64,000 nt of DNA from Mycobacterium sp. NS-7484 (GTDB taxonomy: Bacteria; Actinomycetota; Actinomycetes; Mycobacteriales; Mycobacteriaceae): contig NZ_MBEJ01000091.1 of assembly GCF_001953975.1 (NCBI RefSeq), forward strand, positions 1-64,000, in the 5' to 3' direction. The notes under the pieces are model-generated. The model ran no database searches. It saw only the letters and a list, made by a program, of their open reading frames with translations, and was not told the origin of the DNA. Positions within the stretch are counted from its first letter, which is position 1. Every line of letters begins with the position of its first letter. Shown piece by piece: positions 32,751 through 40,968 of the stretch. A program made the translations under genes and the position numbers.

Positions 32751-33212
32751 CTAGCCAGCGGTGCTGTCGGCGATCTCACGCATCTGGTCGACGAGGCGAG
32801 TCGCGACCTGAGCCGCGAGCCACAGCGTCGTGCGGTCGTCCTCGGGCAAGTCGGCCAACAGCGCGGCGATGCGTTGTTTGCGGACGACGGCGCGTTCCTC
32901 CCACAGGCGACGGCCCCCCTCGCTGACCTTGACCAGGCACGCCCGGCCGTCGTCGGGATCGCTGCAACGTTCCAGCAGCCCTTGGCTTTCCAGGCGTTGC
33001 ACCAGCTGCGTCATGCCGGACTGGCTCGCGCCCTCGGCCTCGGCGAGCGCGGTGACCCGCATGGGTCCCTCGCGGTCGAGGCGGACCAGAACCAGTGTCG
33101 CGCTCGCACTCAACCCCTTGCGGTCGGCGAGATGTCGCCACATCAGGTCGGCGCTTGCCACGAGCATCGCCGAAACCGCTTCCACACTGCTGTCGACGGA
33201 CTCACTGCGCAC
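32751..33212 (-). CDS. MarR-family transcriptional regulator
   Basis: A 153-residue winged-helix regulator: LSASATLVLVRLDREGPMRV, the recognition helix region GASQSGMTQLVQRLESQGLLER, and the wing DPDDGRACLVKVSEGG. The GTG start has no ribosome-binding site, but TATAAAT lies about 4 bp upstream, so the mRNA may be leaderless. It is divergent from mmpS-mmpL, as the MarR protein Rv0678 is from mmpS5-mmpL5, and probably represses that pair. Confidence 0.88.
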   Translation of the reverse strand: MRSESVDSSVEAVSAMLVASADLMWRHLADRKGLSASATLVLVRLDREGPMRVTALAEAEGASQSGMTQLVQRLESQGLLERCSDPDDGRACLVKVSEGGRRLWEERAVVRKQRIAALLADLPEDDRTTLWLAAQVATRLVDQMREIADSTAG

Positions 33213-33414
33213 CGCTTATTTATATCAGACATAGGAAGTAATAGGGAATACCGTTGCTGCGGTGCAACGGCGGCCCGGGCGCTGAAGAGCGCGAGAAGCG
33301 ACTGTAAATTACGCCAGCAACGCATTACTCGGCCTGGCAATCTGCTGTGAATGCGCAGACGGCCTTGGCTGCCGGGTTGATAGATGCATCCTGTATGCGA
33401 TATATCTGTCGATC

Positions 33415-33879
33415 ATGATCGGGGAGCAGCCCAGAGGCGACCGCAGACCACGCAGCCTCACGGCGCTGGCGAAGGGATGGCTTCCCCTCGTCACCGTCAT
33501 CGCGCTCGGCGTGGGAGGGCTTGGGGTCTGGAAGGTGCATCAGATGTCCGAGCCGGGACCGGTCCCGACGGTTCTCGCCGCGCAGGCACCCGAGCAGTTC
33601 ACGCCGAAATCGCTGACCTATGAGGTGTTCGGCTCCGTCGGTGACGGCGGGATGCTGAGCTATGTCGACATCGACGGACACCCGCACACTGTCGAACTCA
33701 CCGAGCTGCCCTGGACGCACACCGAGACGACGACGCTGACCGTGGTGTCGGGCAGCATCTCCGTGCAAGTCGACGGGGGAGAGGTGGGCTGCCGGATGTT
33801 GGTGAATGACATTGTGCGCGACGAACAGTCGTCTACCCACGCTGAAGCCGATGTCACGTGCAGGGTGAAGTCCGCGTGA
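33415..33879 (+). CDS. MmpS-family membrane-anchored accessory protein
   Basis: A 154-residue MmpS protein: a short cytoplasmic N-terminus, one membrane helix (LPLVTVIALGVGGLGVWKV, residues ~24-42) and a periplasmic beta-rich domain with KSLTYEVFGSVGDGGMLSYVD and two cysteines near the end. MmpS proteins are accessory subunits of MmpL transporters. The stop overlaps the GTG start of the mmpL gene (GTGA). A -10-like TATATC lies just upstream of the ATG. Confidence 0.9.
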   Translation: MIGEQPRGDRRPRSLTALAKGWLPLVTVIALGVGGLGVWKVHQMSEPGPVPTVLAAQAPEQFTPKSLTYEVFGSVGDGGMLSYVDIDGHPHTVELTELPWTHTETTTLTVVSGSISVQVDGGEVGCRMLVNDIVRDEQSSTHAEADVTCRVKSA

Positions 33880-36710
33880 CTACGCATCGGGTAAGACCTT
33901 TCGTGGCGCGGTCCGTGCGCGTGCTGGCGGTGCCGATCATCGTGTTCTGGGCGCTTCTGGCCGTCGTGACGAACACGTTCATCCCGCAGGTCGAACGGGT
34001 CGCCGAGGAACTTGCGGGCTCGATGATCCCCAGTTACGCACCGTCACAGGTCGCGATGCTGCGCATCGGGGAGAAGTTTCAGGAGTCCACCTCCACCAGC
34101 CTGACCATGCTGGTGTTCGAGGCCGACCGCCCTCTCGACGACGGCGACCATCGGTACTACGACGACCTGATGAACCAGCTCAAGCAGGATCCCGACCACG
34201 TGCAGTACGTGATGGATCTGTGGGGCAAGCCCATCACGGCGGCCGGCGCCCAAAGTGTGGATGGTAAAGCGACGTTCGTGCTGTTGCGGCTCGCCGGCAA
34301 TATCGGGCAGCTGCAGGCGAACGAGTCGGTCAACGCGGTGCGGGACATCATCGCCGACGACACCCCGCCGCCGGGACTCAAGGTGTACGTGAGCGGGGCG
34401 GCGCCGCTGGCGGCGGACACGCTGACCATCGCCAACTCCAGCCTCAACAACATCACGATCCTGACGATCATCCTCATCGTGATCATGCTGTTGGTGGTCT
34501 ACCGCTCGGTCCCCAACCTGCTGGTGCCGCTCGTCAGCGTGCTGATCGAAATGCTTGTCGCCAAAGGGGTCATCGCGACGTTGGGGCACTTCGGCATCAT
34601 CCCGTTGTCCTCGTTCGCGGTAAACATCGTCGTCGCGCTGACGCTGGGCGCCGGAACGGATTACGGCATCTTCCTGCTGGGGCGGTACCAGGAGGCCAGA
34701 CAGGCCGGCGAGAGTCGCGAAGACGCGTACTACACCGCCTATCGCAGCGTCGCCCCCATCATCATCGGCTCGGGATTGACCATCGCCGGCGCGTGTTACT
34801 GCCTGAGCCTGGCGCGGTTGGACTACTTCCACACCATGGGACCGGCAGTCGCCATCAGCATGCTGTTCACTATCGCTGCCGCGCTGACCCTGGCGCCGTC
34901 GCTGCTCACGCTGGGCAGCCTGTTCGGCCTGTTCGATCCGAAGCGCGTCACCAAGGGTCATCTGTACCGGCGGATCGCCACAAGTGTGGTGCGGTGGCCG
35001 AAACCCGTGTTCGCGGCGAGTGCCGCCATCGTGATGATCGGCGCGGTCTTCGTGCCGACCTACCGGGTCAGTTACGACGATCGGACATACCAACCCACTG
35101 ATGCCTCAGCCAATCTCGGCTTCGAGGCCGCCGATCGACACTTCTCGCAGAGCAAGTTGTTCAGCGAGATGCTGATGATCGAGAGCGATCACGACATGCG
35201 CAATTCCGCTGATTTCATCTCACTGGACCGGGCGGCCAAGAGCCTGATCCGGCTACCGGGTGTGGCCATGGTGCAGAGCATCACCAGGCCGCTGGGCCGG
35301 CCGTTGGAGCACGCCACCATTCCGTATCTGTTCACCACCCAGGGCAGCGGCAGCGGTCAGCAGTTGCCGTTCACCGAACAGCAGAACGAGAACACCGACA
35401 AGCAGGCCGAGATCCAGGCGCGTTCGGTCGAAGTGCTTCAGAAGGTGATCGGGTTGACTCAGCAGATGGCCGACGAACTGCATTCGACGGTGCTCACCTT
35501 GGAGAACCTGAAACAGGTCACCGATGACATGAACGCCGGGATCTCCAATCTCGACGACTTTCTGCGTCCGCTGAAGAATTACTTCTACTGGGAGCCGCAC
35601 TGTTTCGACATCCCGGCGTGCTGGGCGATGCGATCGTTGTTCGACTCGCTCGACGGTATCGACAGCCTCGACGCCCAGATCGCCGACGCCGTCACGTCTT
35701 TCGAGGCTATCGATCGCCTGCTGCCACAGATGATCTCGCAGCTGGAGCGGATGATGTCCGACAGCAGGGCACTGCTGGGCGTCATCACCAACAATTACGG
35801 CCCCGCGCATCTGCAGGCCACGCAGACCGATCAGACGTTCTACGACCTGATCAACGTGGGCAACGACTTCGACCAATCCCGCAGCGACGACTTCTTCTAC
35901 ATCCCCAGGGAGGCGTTCGACAACGAGGACGTCAAGACCGGCATGCAGTTGATGATGTCGCCCGACGGCAAGGCCGCCCGGTTCATCGTCACACATGACG
36001 GCAATGCCATGGGCCCCGAAGGGATCGATCACGTCGAACAATTCCCGGACGCGATCAAGGCGGCGCTGAAGGAAACCTCGTTGGCCGGCTCGAAGATCTA
36101 CATCGGCGGCGCGGGGTCGAACAACAAGGACATCAAGGCCTACGCCGCCTCCGATCTGCTCATCGTGGCGATCGCCGCCTTCGTCCTGATCTTTCTGATC
36201 ATGCTGTATCTGACCCGAAGTCTGGTGGCGGCCATGGTGATTCCCGGCACGGTGGCCTTCTCCTATGCCGGTGCGTTCGGGCTGTCAATCCTCGTCTGGC
36301 AGCACCTGATCGGCCTGCACCTGCACTGGCTGGTGTTGCCGCTGACCTTCATCATCCTGGTGGCGGTCGGCTCGGACTACAACCTGCTGCTGATCTCTCG
36401 GGTCAAGGAGGAGTCAGGTGCAGGGTTGAACACCGGGCTGATCCGGGCGCTCGGCAGTACCGGTGGGGTGGTGACATCGGCGGGTCTGGTGTTCGCGTTC
36501 ACGATGCTGGCCATGCTGATCAGCGATCTGCGCACCATCGGTCAGGTGGGCTCGACCGTGTGTATCGGGCTGCTGCTCGACACGTTGATCGTGCGCTCGT
36601 TCGTCGTGCCGTGCCTGTTGCGCTTCCTCGGGCCGTGGTTCTGGTGGCCGACGTTCATCCGTCAGCGTCCGTTACGGCACCAGCCGTCACCACAGCGGCA
36701 GGCGGTGTGA
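33876..36710 (+). CDS. MmpL-family RND transporter
   Basis: A 944-residue membrane transporter. A first membrane helix is followed by a periplasmic domain (to ~residue 185), five helices (~190-350), a second large periplasmic loop (~400-750, containing HCFDIPACW, a likely disulfide) and a second helix bundle (~755-930). Asp262-Tyr263 (GTDYG) and Asp834-Tyr835 (GSDYN) correspond to the proton-relay pairs of MmpL3. Family members export lipids, siderophores or drugs. With MmpS and a divergent MarR the set resembles the MmpS5-MmpL5 efflux module, but the substrate is not provable here. The GTG start was taken for its overlap with mmpS. Confidence 0.92.
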   Translation: MTTHRVRPFVARSVRVLAVPIIVFWALLAVVTNTFIPQVERVAEELAGSMIPSYAPSQVAMLRIGEKFQESTSTSLTMLVFEADRPLDDGDHRYYDDLMNQLKQDPDHVQYVMDLWGKPITAAGAQSVDGKATFVLLRLAGNIGQLQANESVNAVRDIIADDTPPPGLKVYVSGAAPLAADTLTIANSSLNNITILTIILIVIMLLVVYRSVPNLLVPLVSVLIEMLVAKGVIATLGHFGIIPLSSFAVNIVVALTLGAGTDYGIFLLGRYQEARQAGESREDAYYTAYRSVAPIIIGSGLTIAGACYCLSLARLDYFHTMGPAVAISMLFTIAAALTLAPSLLTLGSLFGLFDPKRVTKGHLYRRIATSVVRWPKPVFAASAAIVMIGAVFVPTYRVSYDDRTYQPTDASANLGFEAADRHFSQSKLFSEMLMIESDHDMRNSADFISLDRAAKSLIRLPGVAMVQSITRPLGRPLEHATIPYLFTTQGSGSGQQLPFTEQQNENTDKQAEIQARSVEVLQKVIGLTQQMADELHSTVLTLENLKQVTDDMNAGISNLDDFLRPLKNYFYWEPHCFDIPACWAMRSLFDSLDGIDSLDAQIADAVTSFEAIDRLLPQMISQLERMMSDSRALLGVITNNYGPAHLQATQTDQTFYDLINVGNDFDQSRSDDFFYIPREAFDNEDVKTGMQLMMSPDGKAARFIVTHDGNAMGPEGIDHVEQFPDAIKAALKETSLAGSKIYIGGAGSNNKDIKAYAASDLLIVAIAAFVLIFLIMLYLTRSLVAAMVIPGTVAFSYAGAFGLSILVWQHLIGLHLHWLVLPLTFIILVAVGSDYNLLLISRVKEESGAGLNTGLIRALGSTGGVVTSAGLVFAFTMLAMLISDLRTIGQVGSTVCIGLLLDTLIVRSFVVPCLLRFLGPWFWWPTFIRQRPLRHQPSPQRQAV

Positions 36711-36711
36711 C

Positions 36712-37188
36712 ATGACGACCTCGACCCTGTTCGGCATCCTGTCGATCGTCTCCTTCGCGCTGATCTGGGTGTGCGCCGCGGTGGCATTCGTGTTCACCAG
36801 GCGGATGAGGGAGCGCCGCCACGTCGTCGCGGAACTCGGCATCGGTGCCCTGCCGGCGACGCTGCGCAAAGTGCGTCGGCGCGAGGTTCTCACCGACGAT
36901 GAATTGCGCCTGGCCCGAGAAGTTCTCGCCGACCGTGGCAGCGTCATGGCGCTCGCGGTTCCGGCCACCCTGTTCTGTATCGGGTGCTTCTACGTGTTCG
37001 GCAGCCTCGAGCAACTGCATGGCCACACACCTTCGGAGAGAACGTTTCTCGGAGTGTTCCCGATGCTCACCTCGACCAACATGGCGATCCAGATTCTGCG
37101 TAGCGCCCGGCTGAAGCGGCGGGTGGCACTCAACGGAGCTCGGCGATCACCTTTCCGAACGCCTCGGCATGGGCGGCCTGCACGATGA
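36712..37188 (+). CDS. Small membrane protein downstream of mmpL
   Basis: A 158-residue protein with a membrane helix at residues ~5-27 followed by a basic stretch (RRMRERR), a soluble segment, and another one or two hydrophobic segments (residues ~83-100). It has a strongly basic C-terminus. No known domain. It starts 1 bp after the mmpL stop, so it is co-transcribed. The last 59 bp overlap the 3' end of the convergent LLM gene, so its C-terminal tail is read from antisense coding sequence. Confidence 0.7.
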   Translation: MTTSTLFGILSIVSFALIWVCAAVAFVFTRRMRERRHVVAELGIGALPATLRKVRRREVLTDDELRLAREVLADRGSVMALAVPATLFCIGCFYVFGSLEQLHGHTPSERTFLGVFPMLTSTNMAIQILRSARLKRRVALNGARRSPFRTPRHGRPAR

Positions 37189-37945
37189 TGTAGCTGATCC
37201 CGTAGTCCTGCCGCAGCCGGCGCAGATGATCCGCGATGGCACTGACCGACCCCGACAGCACCCCGGGATGACGTAGTAACTCTTCGTCGCTCAGACCCGG
37301 CAGATAATGCCGGGGCATCTTCAGGTTGGGCATCTCACTGCCCGGGGCAGGCATCGCGGTGACGGCGATGTTGAGCTCGATCTGGTCGAAGCGGTCACCG
37401 GCGGCGTTGCGCAGGAACGTGATTCGCTCCACCAGGGGGTCTCCGTCGACGTGATCACCGCCGGTGAGGCCGATGATGTCGGCCGTCTCGGCGGCCACGG
37501 TCAGCAGCCGGTCTCCGTTGCCTGCGATCAGGATCGGGATGTCGGCGGCGTGCTCGCGGAGATACTCAGTGGTGTGCCGGAGGTAGTCGATGCGCTCGCG
37601 CGCACTCGGGAACGGCAGTTCGGCGGCCTCGAACTCTTCGCGTACGTATCCGGCCCCCAGGCCCAGATCGAACCGTCCGCCGGACAGATCGCGCAGCGCG
37701 GTGGCGTCGCGGGCCAGCAGCGCGGGCTTGTAGAAGCAGGCGTTGAGCACGAAGGTTCCGAGCCGCAACGTGCTGGTCGCCGCGGCGACGGCGGTCAGCG
37801 TCGGGAACGGTGCCGGGGCACCGAGATGGTCGGGAACATTGAGCACGTCGAACCCGAGGGCTTCGGCGCGGCGCGCCGCCTCGGTGATCTGGGACTGGGA
37901 CTCGCCGGTGCGCAGGCTGACGCCGAAGCGGAAATCCTTGGGCAT
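37130..37945 (-). CDS. LLM-class F420-dependent oxidoreductase
   Basis: A 271-residue TIM-barrel protein of the luciferase-like superfamily, in the short form typical of mycobacterial F420 enzymes: RFGVSLRTGESQSQITEAARRAE at the start, VPDHLGAPAPFPTLTAVAAAT, RLGTFVLNACFYKPALLARD, and LGLGAGYVREEFEAA. The C-terminal end shows DHLRRLRQDYGISYIIVQ. The ATG at 37945 was preferred over a GTG one codon earlier. The substrate is unknown. It is encoded opposite the mmpL operon. Confidence 0.85.
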   Translation of the reverse strand: MPKDFRFGVSLRTGESQSQITEAARRAEALGFDVLNVPDHLGAPAPFPTLTAVAAATSTLRLGTFVLNACFYKPALLARDATALRDLSGGRFDLGLGAGYVREEFEAAELPFPSARERIDYLRHTTEYLREHAADIPILIAGNGDRLLTVAAETADIIGLTGGDHVDGDPLVERITFLRNAAGDRFDQIELNIAVTAMPAPGSEMPNLKMPRHYLPGLSDEELLRHPGVLSGSVSAIADHLRRLRQDYGISYIIVQAAHAEAFGKVIAELR

Positions 37946-38007
37946 CACCCGATCTTAGGCACCATCGCCTGACGTTTGGGAGTGACTGCGGTGGGCAATT
38001 CTCAGCC

Positions 38008-39114
38008 GTGACAAGTCATCCGACGATGGGTGTGGAGGAGGAGTTCCTTCTCGTGCACCCCCACGGCGGCGAACCGATCGCCCGCAACAAGCAGGTTGCC
38101 GCCACTGCCGCCGAGCACGGGGTGGAGCTGCAACTGGAGCTGACCAGCTGTCAGGTGGAGACCGCCACAGAAGTGATGGAGACCAGCAGTGCGCTGCGCT
38201 CCGAGCTGCTGCGGCTGCGTCGCGTGGCCACCGAGGCTGCCGTGGCCAACGGGGCACAGTTGTTGGCGGCGGGGCTGCCGCCGACCGTGCCGCACGAGTT
38301 CCCGGTGACGCCGACGCCGCGTTACCGCCGAATCGCCGACCGCTTCGGCATGATCGCCCATGAACAGGGCATCTGCGGGTGCCACGTCCACGTCGCGGTG
38401 CCCGACCGGGATGTGGCGATCTACGTCAGCAACTGGCTGCGGCCATGGCTGCACGTGTTCGTGGCGTTGACGGCCAACTCGGCGATCTACCGCAAGGCCG
38501 ACAGCGGACATGCCAGCTTCCGCAGTGTGCTGTGGTCGCGGTGGCCGAGTGCGGGACCGCCGCCACACTTCGATTCGGCCGACCACTACGACGCCATTGT
38601 CGCCATGATGGAGCGGTCCGGCGCAGCGTTGGACGACGGGATGATCTATTGGGATGTCCGCCCGTCGGCCAACTTTCCCACCGTCGAGGTGCGGGTGTCG
38701 GATGTGCCGGCCACGGTGGACGAGACGGTGCTGCTCGCCACCTTGATCCGCGCCGGGGTGATGACGGCGGTACGCGCCCACGACGACGGGGAAACCCCTC
38801 GGCGGCTGACCGATTGCGAGATCCGCGTCGCACATTGGAAGGCGGCTCATGACGGCCTGGACGGTGAGGGTCTGTATCTGCTGGGGGAGCCGTCGGTGCT
38901 GCCGGCCCGGGAACTGCTGGGCCGCTTCGTCGAGACGGTGCGACCGGCGCTTGAGGCGTTGGGTGACTACGACATGGTGACCGACGAGCTCAGCCGCGTC
39001 GTCACCGAGGGCAACGGAGCGATGCGTCAGCGCCGGGCCTGGCAGCGCCGAGGCGAAATCGCCGACGTGATAAGCGAGTTGGCATCAGCAACGGTCGCCG
39101 GGCTCACCCGGTGA
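38008..39114 (+). CDS. Carboxylate-amine ligase, YbdK/glutamate-cysteine ligase type
   Basis: A 368-residue GCS2-family protein: TMGVEEEFLLVHP at the N-terminus, the acidic metal/ATP region LQLELTSCQVETAT, CGCHVHVAVPD, and YWDVRPSANFPTVEVRVSD. The family has weak glutamate-cysteine ligase activity; in mycobacteria, which make mycothiol rather than glutathione, the real substrate is uncertain (cf. Rv0433). The GTG start at 38008 gives the conserved N-terminus. Its 3' end overlaps the convergent mntH gene by 11 bp. Confidence 0.88.
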   Translation: MTSHPTMGVEEEFLLVHPHGGEPIARNKQVAATAAEHGVELQLELTSCQVETATEVMETSSALRSELLRLRRVATEAAVANGAQLLAAGLPPTVPHEFPVTPTPRYRRIADRFGMIAHEQGICGCHVHVAVPDRDVAIYVSNWLRPWLHVFVALTANSAIYRKADSGHASFRSVLWSRWPSAGPPPHFDSADHYDAIVAMMERSGAALDDGMIYWDVRPSANFPTVEVRVSDVPATVDETVLLATLIRAGVMTAVRAHDDGETPRRLTDCEIRVAHWKAAHDGLDGEGLYLLGEPSVLPARELLGRFVETVRPALEALGDYDMVTDELSRVVTEGNGAMRQRRAWQRRGEIADVISELASATVAGLTR

Positions 39115-40318
39115 CGGTCAGATAGATGAGCACCACATTGAGCACGCTGATCAGCCCGGCCACGGCCCATCCGAGTGCCGTGGTGACCCGGTGGTTGACG
39201 TCGCCACCCATCAGGGTCGCGTTGCTGGTCAGCCGCACCAGCGGAATCAGGGCCAGCGGTATGCCGAACGAGAGCACGACCTGTGAGAGCACCAGGGCCC
39301 GGCTGGGGTCGACGCCGATGGCCAGGACCACCAGGGCAGGAATCAGAGTGACCAACCGCCGCAACAGCAATGGGTAGGAACGTCGTAGCAGGCCCTGCAT
39401 GATCATCGCACCGGCGTACGCGCCGACGGACGTGGATGCCAGCCCCGAAGCCAGCAGACCGATGGCGAACAGCAGGGCCACTGTCGGCCCGAGGGTGTCG
39501 CGGACGGCGGCGTGGGCGCCTTCGATGGAGTCGGTGTTGTCACGGCCCTGCAGGTTGGTGGCCGCGACGAGAAGCATGGCCAGGTTCACCGCACCGGCCA
39601 CCAACATGGCCAGGCCGACGTCGTAGCGCGTCACCTTCAGCAGCAGCCGCCGGCGGGGTCCCGGCTCGGGGTGGCCGTGCCGATCCCGGGCCAGGCCCGA
39701 GTGCAGGTAGACGGCGTGCGGCATCACGGTGGCACCCAGCATCGCGGTGGCAAGCAGCAGGCTCTCGGCACCCTCGAAGCGGGGGATCAGACCGGCCGCC
39801 ACCTCGCCCGGCGGCGGCGTCTCGACGAACAGGCTGGTCAGAAACCCGACCGCGATGACCATGAGCAGGCCGGAGATCACGTGCTCGAACATGCGCTGGC
39901 CCCGGCGGTTCTGCACCCCCAACAACAGCAGGGACACCACTCCGGTGATCACTCCACCCAGCAGCAGGGGCAGGTCGAACAGCAGGTGCAGAGCGATCGC
40001 CCCGCCCACCACTTCGGCGAGATCGGTTGCCATCGCGACCAATTCGGCCTGCAGCCAGTAGACGATCCGGGTCGGGGTACGGGTGTGGTCGGCCACCACT
40101 TCCGGTAGGGAGCGGCCGGTCACCAGGCCCAGCTTGGCTGAAAGGTATTGCACCAGACCGGCCATGACGTTGGCCATCACGATCACCCAGACGAGCAGGT
40201 AGCCGAACTGGGCGCCGGCGCTGACATTGGCAGCGACATTGCCCGGATCGACATAGGCGATCGCGGCGACAAAGGCCGGACCGAGCAGCAACCAGCTCGG
40301 CGACGTGCGCGGTTTCAT
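39104..40318 (-). CDS. mntH: Nramp-family Mn2+/divalent metal transporter
   Basis: A 404-residue Nramp transporter with about eleven membrane helices. The metal-binding motifs are AIAYVDPGNVAANVSAG (DPGN, first helix) and GATVMPHAVYLHSG (MPH, sixth helix). The N-terminal block (LLGPAFVAAIAYVDPGN) matches MntH (Rv0924c) of M. tuberculosis. It takes up Mn2+ (and possibly other metals) with protons. The ATG at 40318 lacks a strong ribosome-binding site. A DtxR-family-like box lies 47 bp upstream, consistent with metal-dependent repression. Confidence 0.92.
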   Translation of the reverse strand: MKPRTSPSWLLLGPAFVAAIAYVDPGNVAANVSAGAQFGYLLVWVIVMANVMAGLVQYLSAKLGLVTGRSLPEVVADHTRTPTRIVYWLQAELVAMATDLAEVVGGAIALHLLFDLPLLLGGVITGVVSLLLLGVQNRRGQRMFEHVISGLLMVIAVGFLTSLFVETPPPGEVAAGLIPRFEGAESLLLATAMLGATVMPHAVYLHSGLARDRHGHPEPGPRRRLLLKVTRYDVGLAMLVAGAVNLAMLLVAATNLQGRDNTDSIEGAHAAVRDTLGPTVALLFAIGLLASGLASTSVGAYAGAMIMQGLLRRSYPLLLRRLVTLIPALVVLAIGVDPSRALVLSQVVLSFGIPLALIPLVRLTSNATLMGGDVNHRVTTALGWAVAGLISVLNVVLIYLTVTG

Positions 40319-40364
40319 GTCCAACAACGACCCAGCTTCCTATCCGGGTATGCGAATAGAAAAG

Positions 40365-40383
40365 TTAGGGTAGCCGAAACCTC
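40365..40383. promoter_or_regulatory. DtxR-family (MntR/IdeR)-like box upstream of mntH
   Basis: TTAGGGTAGCCGAAACCTC matches the mycobacterial iron-box consensus at 13 of 19 positions, best in the left half. Metal-dependent DtxR-family repressors, including MntR, use related palindromes. Location upstream of mntH supports function. Confidence 0.5.
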
Positions 40384-40391
40384 GGGAATTG

Positions 40392-40694
40392 TTAACGGCG
40401 GGGGTGCCGACCTCCGCCACCGCCGCCGCCGTCGTGGTGGTCCCCGCCGCCGCCGATGTCGATCGCGATGCCGGGGATGCCGTCGTAACAGAGCGCGGCA
40501 TACGCCGGATCACAGCCATACGGCAAGGCCGGCCCGGTCTGCCGAGGCGTCGCGTTGATCTGCACATTGCCGGGGTTCGAGCACCGAGTCGCACCGGCCA
40601 CATCCGTGCACTCCGGATCGGCCGACGCCGGCGCAGCGACCGCCAGTCCGGCGGTGATGGCCAGAACTGCTGCGCCCACAACAAGTTTCATCAT
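40392..40694 (-). CDS. Small secreted protein with Gly/His-rich tail
   Basis: A 100-residue precursor: a Sec signal peptide (MMKLVVGAAVLAITAGLAVA, cleavage after APASA), then a mature part with four cysteines (ECTDVAGATRCSNPGNVQ; YGCDPAYAALCYDG), ending in a Gly-rich stretch with two histidines (GGGGDHHDGGGGGGG). No enzyme fold is seen. The ATG overlaps the stop of the upstream secreted-protein gene (ATGA). The shared pattern of cysteines with that protein suggests duplication. Confidence 0.75.
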   Translation of the reverse strand: MMKLVVGAAVLAITAGLAVAAPASADPECTDVAGATRCSNPGNVQINATPRQTGPALPYGCDPAYAALCYDGIPGIAIDIGGGGDHHDGGGGGGGRHPRR

Positions 40695-40918
40695 CCGATG
40701 GGTACGCCTCCCGAGCCGAAGATGTCGTTTCCGTACCAGGGAACGTAATCCATCCCGGGCGGTGAGGTGACGATCTGCGTGCTGCCGCCGGTCTGACACT
40801 GGGTGGTGCGCGGCGCAAGGTCGGTGCACCTCGGCGCGGCGGCGCTCGTCGGCACCGTGAGCATGGCCAAGCACGGCGGGGCCAGCAACACCGCCAGGCA
40901 ACGACTCACGTCGACCAT
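40691..40918 (-). CDS. Small secreted protein
   Basis: A 75-residue precursor: signal peptide MVDVSRCLAVLLAPPCLAML ending at TSAAA, then RCTDLAPRTTQCQTGGSTQI, similar to the first half of the mature protein encoded just downstream, and a tail MDYVPWYGNDIFGSGG. Function is unknown. Two tandem mycobacterial secreted proteins of this kind, translationally coupled, suggest paralogues. Confidence 0.7.
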   Translation of the reverse strand: MVDVSRCLAVLLAPPCLAMLTVPTSAAAPRCTDLAPRTTQCQTGGSTQIVTSPPGMDYVPWYGNDIFGSGGVPIG

Positions 40919-40968
40919 GACTGCTCCGATCGTCGACGCCAGTCTATGTCGGCACCGCGCGCTTCGGC

